A stretch of DNA of 21,019 bases from JAFGPF01 sp964500415 (lineage in GTDB: Bacteria; Chloroflexota; Dehalococcoidia; Dehalococcoidales; RBG-16-60-22): assembly GCA_964500415.1 (NCBI GenBank), contig CAZCOB010000035.1, positions 1 to 21,019 of the forward strand, written 5' to 3'. The translations under genes were made by a program, and so were the position numbers. Positions 1 to 7,685 of the stretch are shown here, one piece after another (within the stretch, counting starts at the first letter, position 1; each line of letters begins with the position of its first letter). The notes beneath the pieces were generated by a model. That model was not told the DNA's origin. It ran no database searches and worked only from the letters and a program-made list of their open reading frames with translations.

Positions 1-544
1 GAATCCAGTCCTGAGGGTACTGCTTCTCGGCGTCACGGAGCTCATCGGCAATCATGGGAGTCAGCATGCCGATGTTCTGTTCATAAAGGGTGAAAATATC
101 CGGTAATTCCTCAGCTTCGACGTAAGCCTGTTCTTTTGGTTTCATACCCTTCAGCTTGAACTCGCCCCTCTCGATTTTCGCTACTGCCTTCCGTCCGGAA
201 TCATCGTTCAGGAAATAGACGTCTTCCGAGTTTCCTTCTCTATCCAGCGTCAGGTTTATTAACGTACCGCGTTCCGCGGCCATTTTCAGGGCGCTACGCA
301 GCACTTCTTCAGGCGTCCCCTTAATCTCCTTAAGACCTTCCATCAGGCCGGCGTTACCCAGCAACTCGCTGAAGCCGACAAATCGGGGATATCCCTTTTT
401 ACGGTAGAGCATCGCCAGAATGTGCAGGGTTGTTTTCAGCTCGGCCATGTCGCTTATCTTCGGCAGCAGGCTGCTGAAAAAGACGCTGGGGATGGAGGTG
501 AACTCCACTCTTCCGCTGGAAGGGAATCCCTGAAAGTCCTTCAT
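1..544 (-). CDS. DnaD-like primosome/replication initiation protein, 5' part only
   Basis: I translated this reading frame directly from ATG at 544; it stays open for 181 codons to the window edge, so the C-terminus is missing. The start overlaps the dnaB stop as ATGA, which implies translational coupling. The first ~140 residues have no motif I can name. From about residue 148 the protein reads LPDIFTLYEQNIGMLTP followed by IADELRDAEKQYP, which is the typical opening of the DnaD/DnaB_2 domain (DnaD, DnaB-loader proteins of Firmicutes and related phage proteins). Family knowledge: such proteins help load the replicative helicase onto DNA. Its place immediately downstream of the DnaB helicase gene supports this role. 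The domain call is from motif recognition, and the exact role in this organism is inferred. Confidence 0.8.
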   Translation of the reverse strand, partial: MKDFQGFPSSGRVEFTSIPSVFFSSLLPKISDMAELKTTLHILAMLYRKKGYPRFVGFSELLGNAGLMEGLKEIKGTPEEVLRSALKMAAERGTLINLTLDREGNSEDVYFLNDDSGRKAVAKIERGEFKLKGMKPKEQAYVEAEELPDIFTLYEQNIGMLTPMIADELRDAEKQYPQDWI

Positions 545-1917
545 AGCATCGTCGGCTCCACGCTGCCGAGGCTTTCGAACCTGGCCAGGTTATGCCGGAA
601 ACGCAGTTTTATCCGGCCGGTCGGTCCGTTGCGGTGCTTGGCGATAATAACATCGGCTTCCTCGCGGGGGTATTCACGGTCGGGGTGGGCGGCAATCCAT
701 TCCTCTTCGGTTTTATAGTAATACTCATCACGATAGATAAAGAGGACGACATCCGCGTCCTGCTCGATGCTGCCGCTTTCACGGAGGTCGGAGAGCTGGG
801 GTTCGTGAGAGGCGCGCCACTCCACGGCCCGGCTGAGCTGCGATACTGCCAGCACCGTGGCACCAAGCTCGCGGGCCAGCGCTTTGAGCGACCGCGAAAT
901 ATAGCTGATTTCCTGCACCCGGTTTTCGCCCCTGACACCCTCACCCTGCATCAGCTGGAGATAGTCGATAATAACCATGTCGACGCCGCGCTCGTAGCCA
1001 AGTCGAAGAGCCTTGCTACGCAGCTCCGCCATGCGAATCATCGGGCTATCGTCAATATAGATAGGCGCTTCCGAGAGGACACCGGTTGCTTCCATAACCC
1101 GCCGTTCCTCGTCCTCGGTATGCTGCCCGAAACGCACGTGCCGGGAGTTAACCCCCGACTCGCTGGAGAGCAGGCGTAATACCAAGGAGTCGCGTGCCAT
1201 CTCCACGCTGAAGAGGGCGACACAGGCCCGGTGGTCGACGGCGGCATTACGGGCGATGTTCAACGCCAGGCTGGTCTTCCCCATGCTGGGTCGCCCGGCG
1301 ATAATCACGAGGTCGGCCCGCTGAAAGCCGTTCAAAAAATCATCCAGGCCGGGAAAGCTGGAGAGCACGTAAGGTAGTTTTTCGGCCTGTTCTTCTCCCG
1401 CAAGCGGCGTCACCTCGAAATACCTGTCCAGGACCTGCCGGATATGGATAAGGTCGCTGGTGCCCTCCCCGCGACGCAGCTTGAATAGCACGCTTTCGGC
1501 CTTGGCCAGGCTATCCTCGACGTCGGGACCAGCCTCAAAGCCAATGGCCGAGATACGCTCGCCGGCGGTTATCATCTGGCGCATTACCGAAAGTCGATAG
1601 ACAATGCGGGCGTAGTGCTCGATGTCCAGGGAGGTGGGGCAGATGGATATCAGATAGCTGAGCCGGGCGGCACCCCCGCAGGCTTCCAGCCGCCCCCTAC
1701 GGGAAAGCTCCTGTGCCAGCGTCACCTGGTTGATAGCCTCGCCGCGCTGGTAAAGCTCCATGCAGGCGTCGTAAAGCCACTGGTTTTGCTCGAAATAGTA
1801 ATCCGCCGGCTGGAGAAAGTCGGCAATTTGAAAAATGGCCGTGCCATCAATCAGCAACGAGCCAATGACGGCTTCTTCAGCATCGTTATCGTTCGGCGGC
1901 AGCCTGACATCATTCAC
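541..1917 (-). CDS. dnaB: Replicative DNA helicase DnaB
   Basis: 458 residues, normal length for the hexameric 5'-3' helicase that unwinds DNA at the replication fork. The N-terminal domain (about 8-110) opens with PPNDNDAEEAVIGSLL, a conserved DnaB start. The RecA-like domain starts near residue 180, with Walker A GRPSMGKTS at 208-216, Walker B VDMVIIDYLQLM at 312-323 and the late motif DLRESGSIEQDADVVLF at 377-393. The start is GTG at 1917: an AAGGAG lies 10 bases upstream and overlaps the rplI stop (AAGGAGTAA). The stop overlaps the next gene (DnaD-like) by ATGA. The order rplI-dnaB is conserved in many bacteria. No intein is visible; the protein is continuous through the Walker motifs. 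Confidence 0.97.
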   Translation of the reverse strand: MNDVRLPPNDNDAEEAVIGSLLIDGTAIFQIADFLQPADYYFEQNQWLYDACMELYQRGEAINQVTLAQELSRRGRLEACGGAARLSYLISICPTSLDIEHYARIVYRLSVMRQMITAGERISAIGFEAGPDVEDSLAKAESVLFKLRRGEGTSDLIHIRQVLDRYFEVTPLAGEEQAEKLPYVLSSFPGLDDFLNGFQRADLVIIAGRPSMGKTSLALNIARNAAVDHRACVALFSVEMARDSLVLRLLSSESGVNSRHVRFGQHTEDEERRVMEATGVLSEAPIYIDDSPMIRMAELRSKALRLGYERGVDMVIIDYLQLMQGEGVRGENRVQEISYISRSLKALARELGATVLAVSQLSRAVEWRASHEPQLSDLRESGSIEQDADVVLFIYRDEYYYKTEEEWIAAHPDREYPREEADVIIAKHRNGPTGRIKLRFRHNLARFESLGSVEPTML

Positions 1918-1924
1918 GCGGTCT

Positions 1925-2584
1925 TTACTCCTTGGCTTCCATCTCTTCTTCTATCGCTTCCGCTTCTTCCAGTTTTGCCTCATCCTCCTCTACTTTAGCC
2001 TCGGTTTCATCTGCTTTATCCTCGGATTCATCTACTTTGGCTTCGGCTTCTTCTGTTTTGGCTTTTGCGGTAGATTTCTTCTTAGTCTTCCTGGTCTTGA
2101 CGGCCTTCTCTTTCTTTTCCGTCTCTTCTTCAGCAGGCTCGTCCGATATTACGTTAACTTTGATGACCGCGGTAATATCATGAGTGAACCTGACATTCAC
2201 ATCATAAATACCCAGGTGGCGAATCGGTTCGGCCAGTTCTATTTTCTTTTTATCGATATCATGGCCGGCGCTTTTACCCAGCTCCTCGGCAATATCGGTG
2301 GCCGTGACCGAACCATAGAGCTTCTCGCTCTCCCCGACCTTAGCTTTGATGGTAATCTCGACCTCGTTTAGCTTTTCGGCCAGCTCGGCCATCTCGGCTT
2401 CTTCAAGCTCACGCTGCTTGACTTTCTTCTTTAACTGCGACTCCATCGCTGCCGCGGCCTGCGAATCGGCTACCACTACCAGTTTACGGGGCAAAAGGTA
2501 ATTTCTGGCGTAGCCATCGGTTACCGTCCTGGTCTGGCCGACCCTGGCAACTCCGGGAACATCCTCGATAAAAATGACCTTCAC
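1925..2584 (-). CDS. rplI: 50S ribosomal protein L9 with long charged C-terminal tail
   Basis: The first ~150 residues are a standard bL9: MKVIFIEDVPGVARVGQ at the start, the GYARNYLLPRKLV rRNA-binding segment at 24-36, a long helix (about 42-75) and the C-terminal rRNA-binding lobe (KLYGSVT to HDITAVIKVNV). Bacterial L9 usually stops near 148-150 residues. This one has 219. The extra ~70 residues contain almost only E, A, K, D and T, with a Lys-rich part (KTRKTKKKSTAKAK) followed by an acidic part with repeats such as EAKVDESEDKADETEAKVEE. The start is GTG at 2584 with AAGGAG six bases upstream (2591-2596). A promoter candidate lies just before it. It precedes dnaB with only seven bases between them. 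Confidence 0.95.
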   Translation of the reverse strand: MKVIFIEDVPGVARVGQTRTVTDGYARNYLLPRKLVVVADSQAAAAMESQLKKKVKQRELEEAEMAELAEKLNEVEITIKAKVGESEKLYGSVTATDIAEELGKSAGHDIDKKKIELAEPIRHLGIYDVNVRFTHDITAVIKVNVISDEPAEEETEKKEKAVKTRKTKKKSTAKAKTEEAEAKVDESEDKADETEAKVEEDEAKLEEAEAIEEEMEAKE

Positions 2585-2612
2585 AGTTTACTCCTTTTAC
2601 TGATTACTGCTA

Positions 2613-2643
2613 ATTATACTTTAGTGCATGGAAAAGGCGTCAA
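2613..2643 (-). promoter_or_regulatory. Candidate sigma-70 promoter for rplI-dnaB-dnaD
   Basis: Read on the minus strand, TTGACG (2643-2638) and a perfect TATAAT (2618-2613) are separated by 19 bases. That is two more than ideal. The predicted start near 2606 would give a leader of about 22 bases that still contains the rplI ribosome binding site. It sits in the 116-base gap after trxB, the largest gap in the cluster, so it could uncouple rplI-dnaB-dnaD from the upstream redox genes. Confidence 0.5.
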
Positions 2644-2700
2644 TACCCCCCAAGCGTAGAACTCGAAAAATTTTTTACTGATTTGGGCAATATGTTCGCC

Positions 2701-3627
2701 CTAGCCGTTGATATATTTTTCGGCACTGATAGCGGCCACGGCACCATCGCCTGCGGCGGCGATAACCTGCCGGATAGAATTGCTGCGTACATCACCGGCG
2801 GCAAAGATGCCGGGAACATTCGTCTCCATCCTCTCATTGGTAATGACAGTACCGATATCGTCCAGCTTCACGACGTCTTTAAGATAGGTCGTATTTGGTT
2901 TGAAGCCGATGGACATAAAAACCCCGGAAACGACCAAGGCGGTCTTCTTTTTTGTCTTGACGTTGCTAATCCTGACTTTATCAACGAAGTTATTACCGGA
3001 AATTTCCTCCAGCACGCTATCCCAGAGAAACCCGATTTTCCTTTCCGCGAAGGCTCTTTCCTGTAAAATCTTGGTGGCGCGCAACTCGTCGCGCCGGTGT
3101 ATCACCGTAATTTCGGAAGCGAACTTGGCGAGTTCGATGGCCTCCGTAATAGCCGCATTGCCACCCCCAACCACCGCCACCACTTTATCACGAAAGAAAG
3201 GGCCGTCACAGGTAGCGCAGTAAGAGACGCCCTTGCCGGTAAATTCCGCCTCGCCGGGAATACCGAGTTTCTGACGTTCCGAGCCACCGGCGATGATGAC
3301 GGCCTTCGCCGTAAAATCTCCCTGAGAGGTTTTAACCACCTTCTGTTTGTCTTTATTACCGATACCGGTGACCTCAGCAACGAGTGTTTCCAGTCCGAAC
3401 CTGGTCGCCTGCTGGTGCATCGCCTCCGTTAAATCAATACCGCTGATACTCTCGGTAAAGCCGGGGTAGTTCTCCACCCACTCGGCATTGATTATCTGGC
3501 CGCCGACCGCTCCTCTCTCGACGAGGAGGCTGCTCAGCCGGGCCCGGGCGGTATAAATACCCGCGCTGAGTCCGGCAGGCCCGCCGCCAATAATAATCAC
3601 GTCGTACTTCTTCGGAGACTTAGCCAT
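2701..3627 (-). CDS. trxB: Thioredoxin-disulfide reductase TrxB
   Basis: A flavoprotein that passes electrons from NADPH to thioredoxin. With the chosen start it is 308 residues, standard for the low-molecular-weight enzyme. FAD-binding GGGPAG is at 14-19, the redox-active CATC at 137-140, the NADPH-binding GGGNAA at 154-159, HRR (2'-phosphate recognition) at 177-179 and the FAD motif AAGD at 276-279. An in-frame GTG exists at 3636, but the sequence AAGGGGGTGA (3642-3633) covers it and is a near-perfect ribosome binding site for the ATG at 3627, so I take ATG 3627. It follows trxA by about 20 bases, giving a complete thioredoxin system in one transcript. Confidence 0.95.
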   Translation of the reverse strand: MAKSPKKYDVIIIGGGPAGLSAGIYTARARLSSLLVERGAVGGQIINAEWVENYPGFTESISGIDLTEAMHQQATRFGLETLVAEVTGIGNKDKQKVVKTSQGDFTAKAVIIAGGSERQKLGIPGEAEFTGKGVSYCATCDGPFFRDKVVAVVGGGNAAITEAIELAKFASEITVIHRRDELRATKILQERAFAERKIGFLWDSVLEEISGNNFVDKVRISNVKTKKKTALVVSGVFMSIGFKPNTTYLKDVVKLDDIGTVITNERMETNVPGIFAAGDVRSNSIRQVIAAAGDGAVAAISAEKYING

Positions 3628-3632
3628 AAATC

Positions 3633-3642
3633 TCACCCCCTT
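3633..3642 (-). promoter_or_regulatory. Ribosome binding site that decides the trxB start
   Basis: Minus-strand AAGGGGGTGA differs at one base from the ideal 16S anti-SD complement and ends five bases before ATG 3627. It overlaps the alternative GTG at 3636, which therefore cannot be the functional start with this site. Confidence 0.75.
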
Positions 3643-3647
3643 TACAG

Positions 3648-3971
3648 TTACAGCGCCGCTTCCAGGATCTTTTTTAACTCTTCCTTGGGCCGGAAGCCGA
3701 TAATCGTGTCAACAGGCTTTCCTCCTTTAAAGAGCATCAGTGTAGGAATGCTCATGATACCATACTGGCTGGCAATCCTGGGGGCATTGTCGACATTTAC
3801 CTCGACGAAGGTTACACTGCCGTCATAGTCTTCCGCCAGTTCCTCAACAACAGGCGCCACCATCCGGCACGGCCCGCACCAGGGCGCCCAAAAATCGACC
3901 AGTACCGGCACTTCCGCCTTTAAGACTGCTTCATCAAACTTCGCTTCTTCAATTTCCACTGGCTTACTCAT
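3648..3971 (-). CDS. trxA: Thioredoxin TrxA
   Basis: A 107-residue single-domain thioredoxin, the usual length. The active site WCGPC is at 31-35 after VLVDFWAP, and the conserved cis-proline is in SIPTLMLFKGG (P76). It reduces disulfides of cytosolic proteins and is recharged by TrxB, whose gene follows directly. The ATG at 3971 overlaps the end of plsX by eight bases (ATGAGTAA). The ribosome binding site GGGAGG lies within the plsX 3' end, six bases upstream of the start. This indicates translational coupling to plsX. Confidence 0.97.
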   Translation of the reverse strand: MSKPVEIEEAKFDEAVLKAEVPVLVDFWAPWCGPCRMVAPVVEELAEDYDGSVTFVEVNVDNAPRIASQYGIMSIPTLMLFKGGKPVDTIIGFRPKEELKKILEAAL

Positions 3972-4962
3972 AATGTCCCTCCCTTACTTTTTCCGCTATG
4001 CCACATTCTACAGTCTCCTTGGCGAGACCGATAGCATTTTTGATAGCTTTGGCCTGACTGCGGCCGTGCGCGATAATGACATTGCCGTTCACGCCGAGGA
4101 GACAGGCCCCGCCGTATTCGGTGTAGTCCATTTTTTTTGTCCAGGAACCCAGCCCTATTTCGCGGAGAAGATCGCGAGCCCTGAGCCGCGAGGCGCTGGA
4201 AAAAACATGCCCCAGTTGCTTCAACGAAAGCAGAAAATTATCGCTAAAACCCTCGATGGTCTTGAGGACAATATTGCCGGTAAAGCCATCGGTGACGATT
4301 ACATCGGAAGTCCTTTTGACGATATTATGACCTTCCATATTGCCGATAAAGTTGATGTCTTTAGCGTCTTTCAGAAGCCGGTATGTCTCCTTGGCCAGGC
4401 GGTTGCCCTTACCCTCCTCGGCGCCGTTACTGAGAAGACTAACGCGCGGTGATTCTATGTTGAGCAGGTATTTACTGTAAATGGAGCCGAGCCTGGCAAA
4501 CTCCAGCAGGTGCTCCGGACGGCAATCCGAGTTGGCCCCGGCGTCCACCAGTAACGCCGGGAAAGACAGTAATGCATCCAGAAAACAGCCGATGGCCGCC
4601 CGGCTAACACCATTTACCCTGCCGAGAGTAAGGAGCGACGCCGCCACCACCGCCCCGGTATTCCCCGCCGAGACGAATGCCTGGGCACCATCGCTCTTGA
4701 GCAGGTTGATGCCGACCACTATCGACGAGTTAGGCTTGTTCTTAATGGCTTTAATCGGGTGCTCGTTAAAATCGATGACCTGCTTGGCGTCAATAATGGT
4801 AATAGGGACTTTTTCTATTGATTTAGCCACCAGTGTACGGAGCACATTTCTCCGCCCCACCAGGGCAATTTCCACCCCGTACTCCTGGGCTGCTTTAATA
4901 GCTCCTTTAACTAACTCGTGGGGAGCGAAATCGCCCCCGGCAGCATCAACCGCAATCCTCAT
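3964..4962 (-). CDS. plsX: Phosphate acyltransferase PlsX
   Basis: 332 residues, normal for PlsX, the peripheral membrane enzyme that converts acyl-ACP to acyl-phosphate for phosphatidic acid synthesis by the PlsX/PlsY route. The N-terminus MRIAVDAAGGDFAPHELVKGA matches the family signature, with Ala in place of the common Met in DAMGGD. Other family segments are VSAGNTGAVVAAS, RAAIGCFLDA, LVDAGANSDCRPEHL and VIVTDGFTGNIVLKTIEG. The start is ATG at 4962 with GGAG four bases upstream. Fifteen bases separate it from the HgdC-like gene upstream, and it overlaps trxA downstream. In many bacteria plsX lies with fabH/fabD or rpmF; the thioredoxin neighbours here are unusual. Confidence 0.95.
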   Translation of the reverse strand: MRIAVDAAGGDFAPHELVKGAIKAAQEYGVEIALVGRRNVLRTLVAKSIEKVPITIIDAKQVIDFNEHPIKAIKNKPNSSIVVGINLLKSDGAQAFVSAGNTGAVVAASLLTLGRVNGVSRAAIGCFLDALLSFPALLVDAGANSDCRPEHLLEFARLGSIYSKYLLNIESPRVSLLSNGAEEGKGNRLAKETYRLLKDAKDINFIGNMEGHNIVKRTSDVIVTDGFTGNIVLKTIEGFSDNFLLSLKQLGHVFSSASRLRARDLLREIGLGSWTKKMDYTEYGGACLLGVNGNVIIAHGRSQAKAIKNAIGLAKETVECGIAEKVREGHYE

Positions 4963-4977
4963 ATCTCTCCGCTAATC

Positions 4978-5946
4978 TCACTGACCAACAGTACTTTCTT
5001 CCCACATATCACACTGTCCCCCCCAGCAGGCGATAACCCGGCCATTATCAGAAATCCGAAAGATTTCACAGGCAGTGGGGCAGGCCTGGCATTCGAACGA
5101 CGAGGTTGTATATTCAATTTCGCTGACGCCGAATCCTTTGAAACGGCAGCCGTTATGACCGGAGGCGGCATATTCATGCACCAGCAGGGCCGCGCCGATA
5201 GCTCCCATGACCTCGTGGTGGGGAGGCACGATTATCTCCGTATCAAGCTCTTCCCGCAGCGCCCTGACAATGCCCCGATTAAAGGCAACCCCTCCCTGAA
5301 AGACCAGAGGCGGCTGGATATCCTTGCCCGAGCCGACATCGCTCAGGTAGTTGCGCACCAGCGCCCGGCAGAGTCCGTAGATAATACCGTCAAGGTTGTA
5401 TCCCGTCTGCTGCTTGTGTATCATATCCGACTCGGCGAAAACGGTGCAGCGTCCCGAAATACGGACAGAGTCGTTACCGAGCAGTGCCCGCCGGGAGAGT
5501 TCTTCGATGCTCATGTTAAGTCGGCCCGCCTGATGGTCGAGGAAGCTGCCGGTACCGGCGGCGCAGACGGTGTTCATGCCGAAGTCGGTAACTATGCCGT
5601 CCCGGATAATGATAATTTTACTGTCCTGTCCGCCGATTTCAACGACGGTACGGACTCCCGGGACACAATCGATTGCCGCCACCGCCTGACAGGTAATTTC
5701 GTTTTTTACAAGGTCGGCGCCAACGACAGCCCCGGCTAGGTAGCGGGCACTTCCGGTGGTAGCCACGCCTTTAATCTCAACACCAGCCGTCAGCTGCTGC
5801 TCTATCTGCCGCAGTCCCTGCTGTACCATGGCAACCGGTCTGCCGCCGGTAGGCAAATACAGGTCGGCGAGCAAATCGTTTGTCTTATTTAGTACGGCGA
5901 ACTTGGTGGTAACCGAGCCGACATCAATACCCAGATAGGCTTCCAT
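4978..5946 (-). CDS. BadF/HgdC-type ATPase activator (2-hydroxyacyl-CoA dehydratase activase family)
   Basis: 322 residues of the ASKHA-fold BadF/BadG/BcrA/HgdC family. Known members are dimeric [4Fe-4S] ATPases that push an electron into 2-hydroxyacyl-CoA dehydratases or benzoyl-CoA reductases. Phosphate-binding loops are visible: GIDVGSVTTKFA at 6-17, the TTGSARYL segment at 63-70 and VEIGGQDSK at 102-110. The two cluster cysteines are in NTVCAAGTGSF (C128) and ISGRCTVFAESDM (C167). Classical activators are about 260 residues. This one has a ~60-residue tail with five more cysteines: C286 and C289 (FECQAC), C293, C307 and C312. A similar Cys tail follows the activase module in large fused activase proteins. 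No dehydratase subunit gene is in the window. The family assignment is firm; the client enzyme is unknown. Confidence 0.88.
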   Translation of the reverse strand: MEAYLGIDVGSVTTKFAVLNKTNDLLADLYLPTGGRPVAMVQQGLRQIEQQLTAGVEIKGVATTGSARYLAGAVVGADLVKNEITCQAVAAIDCVPGVRTVVEIGGQDSKIIIIRDGIVTDFGMNTVCAAGTGSFLDHQAGRLNMSIEELSRRALLGNDSVRISGRCTVFAESDMIHKQQTGYNLDGIIYGLCRALVRNYLSDVGSGKDIQPPLVFQGGVAFNRGIVRALREELDTEIIVPPHHEVMGAIGAALLVHEYAASGHNGCRFKGFGVSEIEYTTSSFECQACPTACEIFRISDNGRVIACWGGQCDMWEESTVGQ

Positions 5947-6030
5947 ATCTCTTCTCTAACTCAAATATTCTTATAGCAAGGACACTCCCACACCTTACCC
6001 CACCCAAAAATACCACCTGATTTTTTTCAA

Positions 6031-6109
6031 CCCACCCTCTTTATCCCTCTCCCTCGGGAAGGGAGGGGGAAAGATTAAAAGAGGGGCTCCGCCCCTCTTA
6101 GACGCCCCC
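6031..6109. repeat. Dispersed palindromic repeat, copy 1 (terminator-like on the minus strand)
   Basis: One of three related intergenic elements. It has a C/T-rich left arm (CCACCCTCTTTATCCCTCTCC), a G-rich right arm (GGGAGGGGGAAAG), and then a perfect hairpin with nine-base arms AAGAGGGGC (6079-6087) and GCCCCTCTT (6091-6099) around a three-base loop, followed by AGACGCCCC. Read on the minus strand the hairpin is followed by a T-rich run (TTAATCTTT). It begins 18 bases after the stop of the M20 gene, where a terminator is expected. Confidence 0.75.
6071..6099 (-). terminator. Rho-independent terminator after the M20 amidohydrolase gene
   Basis: Minus-strand hairpin with a nine-base-pair GC-rich stem and three-base loop (6099-6079), followed by a T-rich stretch. 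It lies 18 bases past the stop codon at 6117, within repeat copy 1, and would separate this gene from the HgdC-plsX cluster. Confidence 0.7.
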
Positions 6110-6116
6110 TTTACGC

Positions 6117-7286
6117 TTACCTGCCTTTGCGAAACTCTTCCCAGACCTTCCCGGCTGTTTCCGGGCTGGCGAGGATGTCCACAACGGTCATCGCCATCGC
6201 CCTGGCCGCATCCAGCATACTGTGCAGACCTTCCTCCGAGGCGGCAATCTGGGCGAACTCCGGGGTATGTAACTGGATATCGTGCGGGGCTATAGCTACC
6301 AGCGGCTGAATGGTCGGCAAGAGCTGACTCACATTGCCTACATCGGTGCTGAAGGTCATCATGGTATTATCGCCGAGACGTATGCCGCGTCCCAGGGACT
6401 GCATATTCTGTTTGAAAAGCCGGGCCATGGTGAGGTTATTGGACATGGCCGCATAATGCTCTCCCCACTTATACTTCAGTTTAGCACCGGTAGCCCTGGA
6501 CGCGCCATTAAAACAGTGTATCACCTTTTTCTTAAGCTCATCGAGATATGCATCATTCTCGGCGCGGACGATAAAAGTAGCAGCGGTGTGAGCCGGAATT
6601 ATATTGGCCGCATCACCGCCGTCGGTAATGATACCGTTAATGCGCGCCCTGTCCCTGATATGCTGACGTAGCGAATTAATGGCGTTATACGACTGAATCA
6701 TAGCCTCCAGGGCGCTGATACCGGTCTCCGGCTCGGCGGCGGCATGGGCCGCCTTACCGATAAATTCAACTTCCAGGGTCTCGCAGGCAAGGGTGTTCAT
6801 GACCACCGTATTACCCCCACCCGGATGGGATATCATCGCCATATCCACGTCGGTGAAGGCACCCCTCCCCGCCATGATGGCCTTACCACCGTATAGCTCC
6901 TCGCCGGGCGTGCCGAAGACCATGATACTGCCGCCCAGTTCGTCCACGGCCCGCCGGGAGGCTACTCCGGCCGCAACGGCACTGGTAGCTATCAGGTTGT
7001 GTCCGCAGGCATGCCCCAGTCCGGGCAGAGCGTCATACTCGGCGAGAAAGGCGATAACCGGCTGCCTGCTGCCGTACCTCCCCCGAAAAGCCGTGGGCAG
7101 CTTGCAGATGCCTTTTTCCACGGAAAACCCGTTTTTTTCGAGATATTCCGTAAGCCATTCGGCAGCCTTTTCTTCCTCGAAGGCTATTTCAGGGTTGTCA
7201 TGCAGCTTCTTACTCAACTCACCGAGTTCACCGTAACGTGAGTCTATTTCTCCGGCAATGGCAGATTTCAGCTTATCGATATCCAC
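6117..7286 (-). CDS. M20 family metallo-amidohydrolase (PM20D2/AbgB-like)
   Basis: 389 residues of the M20 zinc peptidase/amidohydrolase superfamily. Metal-site and catalytic segments are clear: LAEYDALPGLGHACGHN at 81-97 (the family's Asp/His cluster), GTPGEE at 125-130 (catalytic Glu and metal ligand), ISHPGG near 152 and a C-terminal HTPEFAQIAAS segment carrying the last metal-ligand His. The dimerisation lid begins near VEFIGKAAHAAAEP. The wording EYDALPGLGHACGHN is closer to PM20D2/aminobenzoyl-glutamate hydrolases than to dipeptidases such as PepV. The substrate cannot be read from sequence, but a small N-acyl amino acid or dipeptide amide is likely. The start is GTG at 7286, with AAGGAG eight bases upstream at 7295-7300. 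It is probably monocistronic, with a promoter candidate upstream and a terminator downstream. Confidence 0.9.
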   Translation of the reverse strand: MDIDKLKSAIAGEIDSRYGELGELSKKLHDNPEIAFEEEKAAEWLTEYLEKNGFSVEKGICKLPTAFRGRYGSRQPVIAFLAEYDALPGLGHACGHNLIATSAVAAGVASRRAVDELGGSIMVFGTPGEELYGGKAIMAGRGAFTDVDMAMISHPGGGNTVVMNTLACETLEVEFIGKAAHAAAEPETGISALEAMIQSYNAINSLRQHIRDRARINGIITDGGDAANIIPAHTAATFIVRAENDAYLDELKKKVIHCFNGASRATGAKLKYKWGEHYAAMSNNLTMARLFKQNMQSLGRGIRLGDNTMMTFSTDVGNVSQLLPTIQPLVAIAPHDIQLHTPEFAQIAASEEGLHSMLDAARAMAMTVVDILASPETAGKVWEEFRKGR

Positions 7287-7334
7287 TTCCCTGTCTCCTT
7301 ACATTTCAAGGAGATTATTTACGTTGATATTATC

Positions 7335-7363
7335 ATTATAACCCAGTAAGGGAGGGATTTCTA
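7335..7363 (-). promoter_or_regulatory. Candidate promoter for the M20 gene
   Basis: On the minus strand TAGAAA (7363-7358, four of six matches to the -35 box) is followed after 17 bases by a perfect TATAAT (7340-7335). A start near 7328 would leave about 42 bases of leader including the AAGGAG site. Confidence 0.5.
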
Positions 7364-7447
7364 GGCGGGGTCAAATCACCTACAGCGTCCAGCCTGCCTT
7401 AACGATTTTTTACCCAACCCCCATATGGCTTGGTATAAAAGCTGCGG

Positions 7448-7548
7448 GATAAGCCGCGGATGATACGAGGGCGGCCTGCCTATGCTAAAGCTACGGCGGG
7501 TGAACCAAGGTTGGAAAAGATATCAGCTAGGTGTGAGTAAAGATGATG
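7448..7548 (+). repeat. Degenerate duplicated unit, copy A
   Basis: Shares AAGCCGCGGATGATACGAGG and GCGG, then GTTGGAAAAGATATCAGC and GTAAAGAT, in the same order and orientation as copy B at 7686-7757. Copy A carries about 25 extra bases between the two conserved blocks. Confidence 0.65.
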
Positions 7549-7563
7549 CAATAATTTTTATCT

Positions 7564-7665
7564 ACCTCACCCCTTGTGTCCCTCTCTCCTGACGAGGTTT
7601 CACAGGAGAGGGGGAGAAAATAAAAAGAGGGGCTGGCACCCCTATTAAACGCCCCGCTTTCGGGG
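7564..7665. repeat. Dispersed palindromic repeat, copy 2
   Basis: Same layout as copies 1 and 3: ACCTCACCCCTTGTGTCC, arms CCTCTCTCCT and AGGAGAGGGG, then AAAAAGAGGGGCTGGCACCC and ACGCCCC. On the minus strand AGGGG/CCCCT (7643-7628) forms a short stem followed by CTTTTTATTTTC. A further small stem CCCCG/CGGGG (7652-7665) extends it on the right. It lies about 140 bases after the tgt stop. Confidence 0.72.
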
Positions 7666-7685
7666 ATGGGGAGTGATATTTTATG

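Noticed and set aside
1932..2371. Plus-strand Ser/Ala-rich and Phe-rich frames opposite rplI
   Set aside because: They arise from the low-complexity Glu/Ala/Lys codons of the L9 tail read backwards. No ribosome binding site or family resemblance.
5970..5998. TATAAG upstream of the HgdC-like gene as a promoter
   Set aside because: The -35 position (GTAAGG) does not match. A promoter for the cluster must exist nearby but I cannot place it with confidence.
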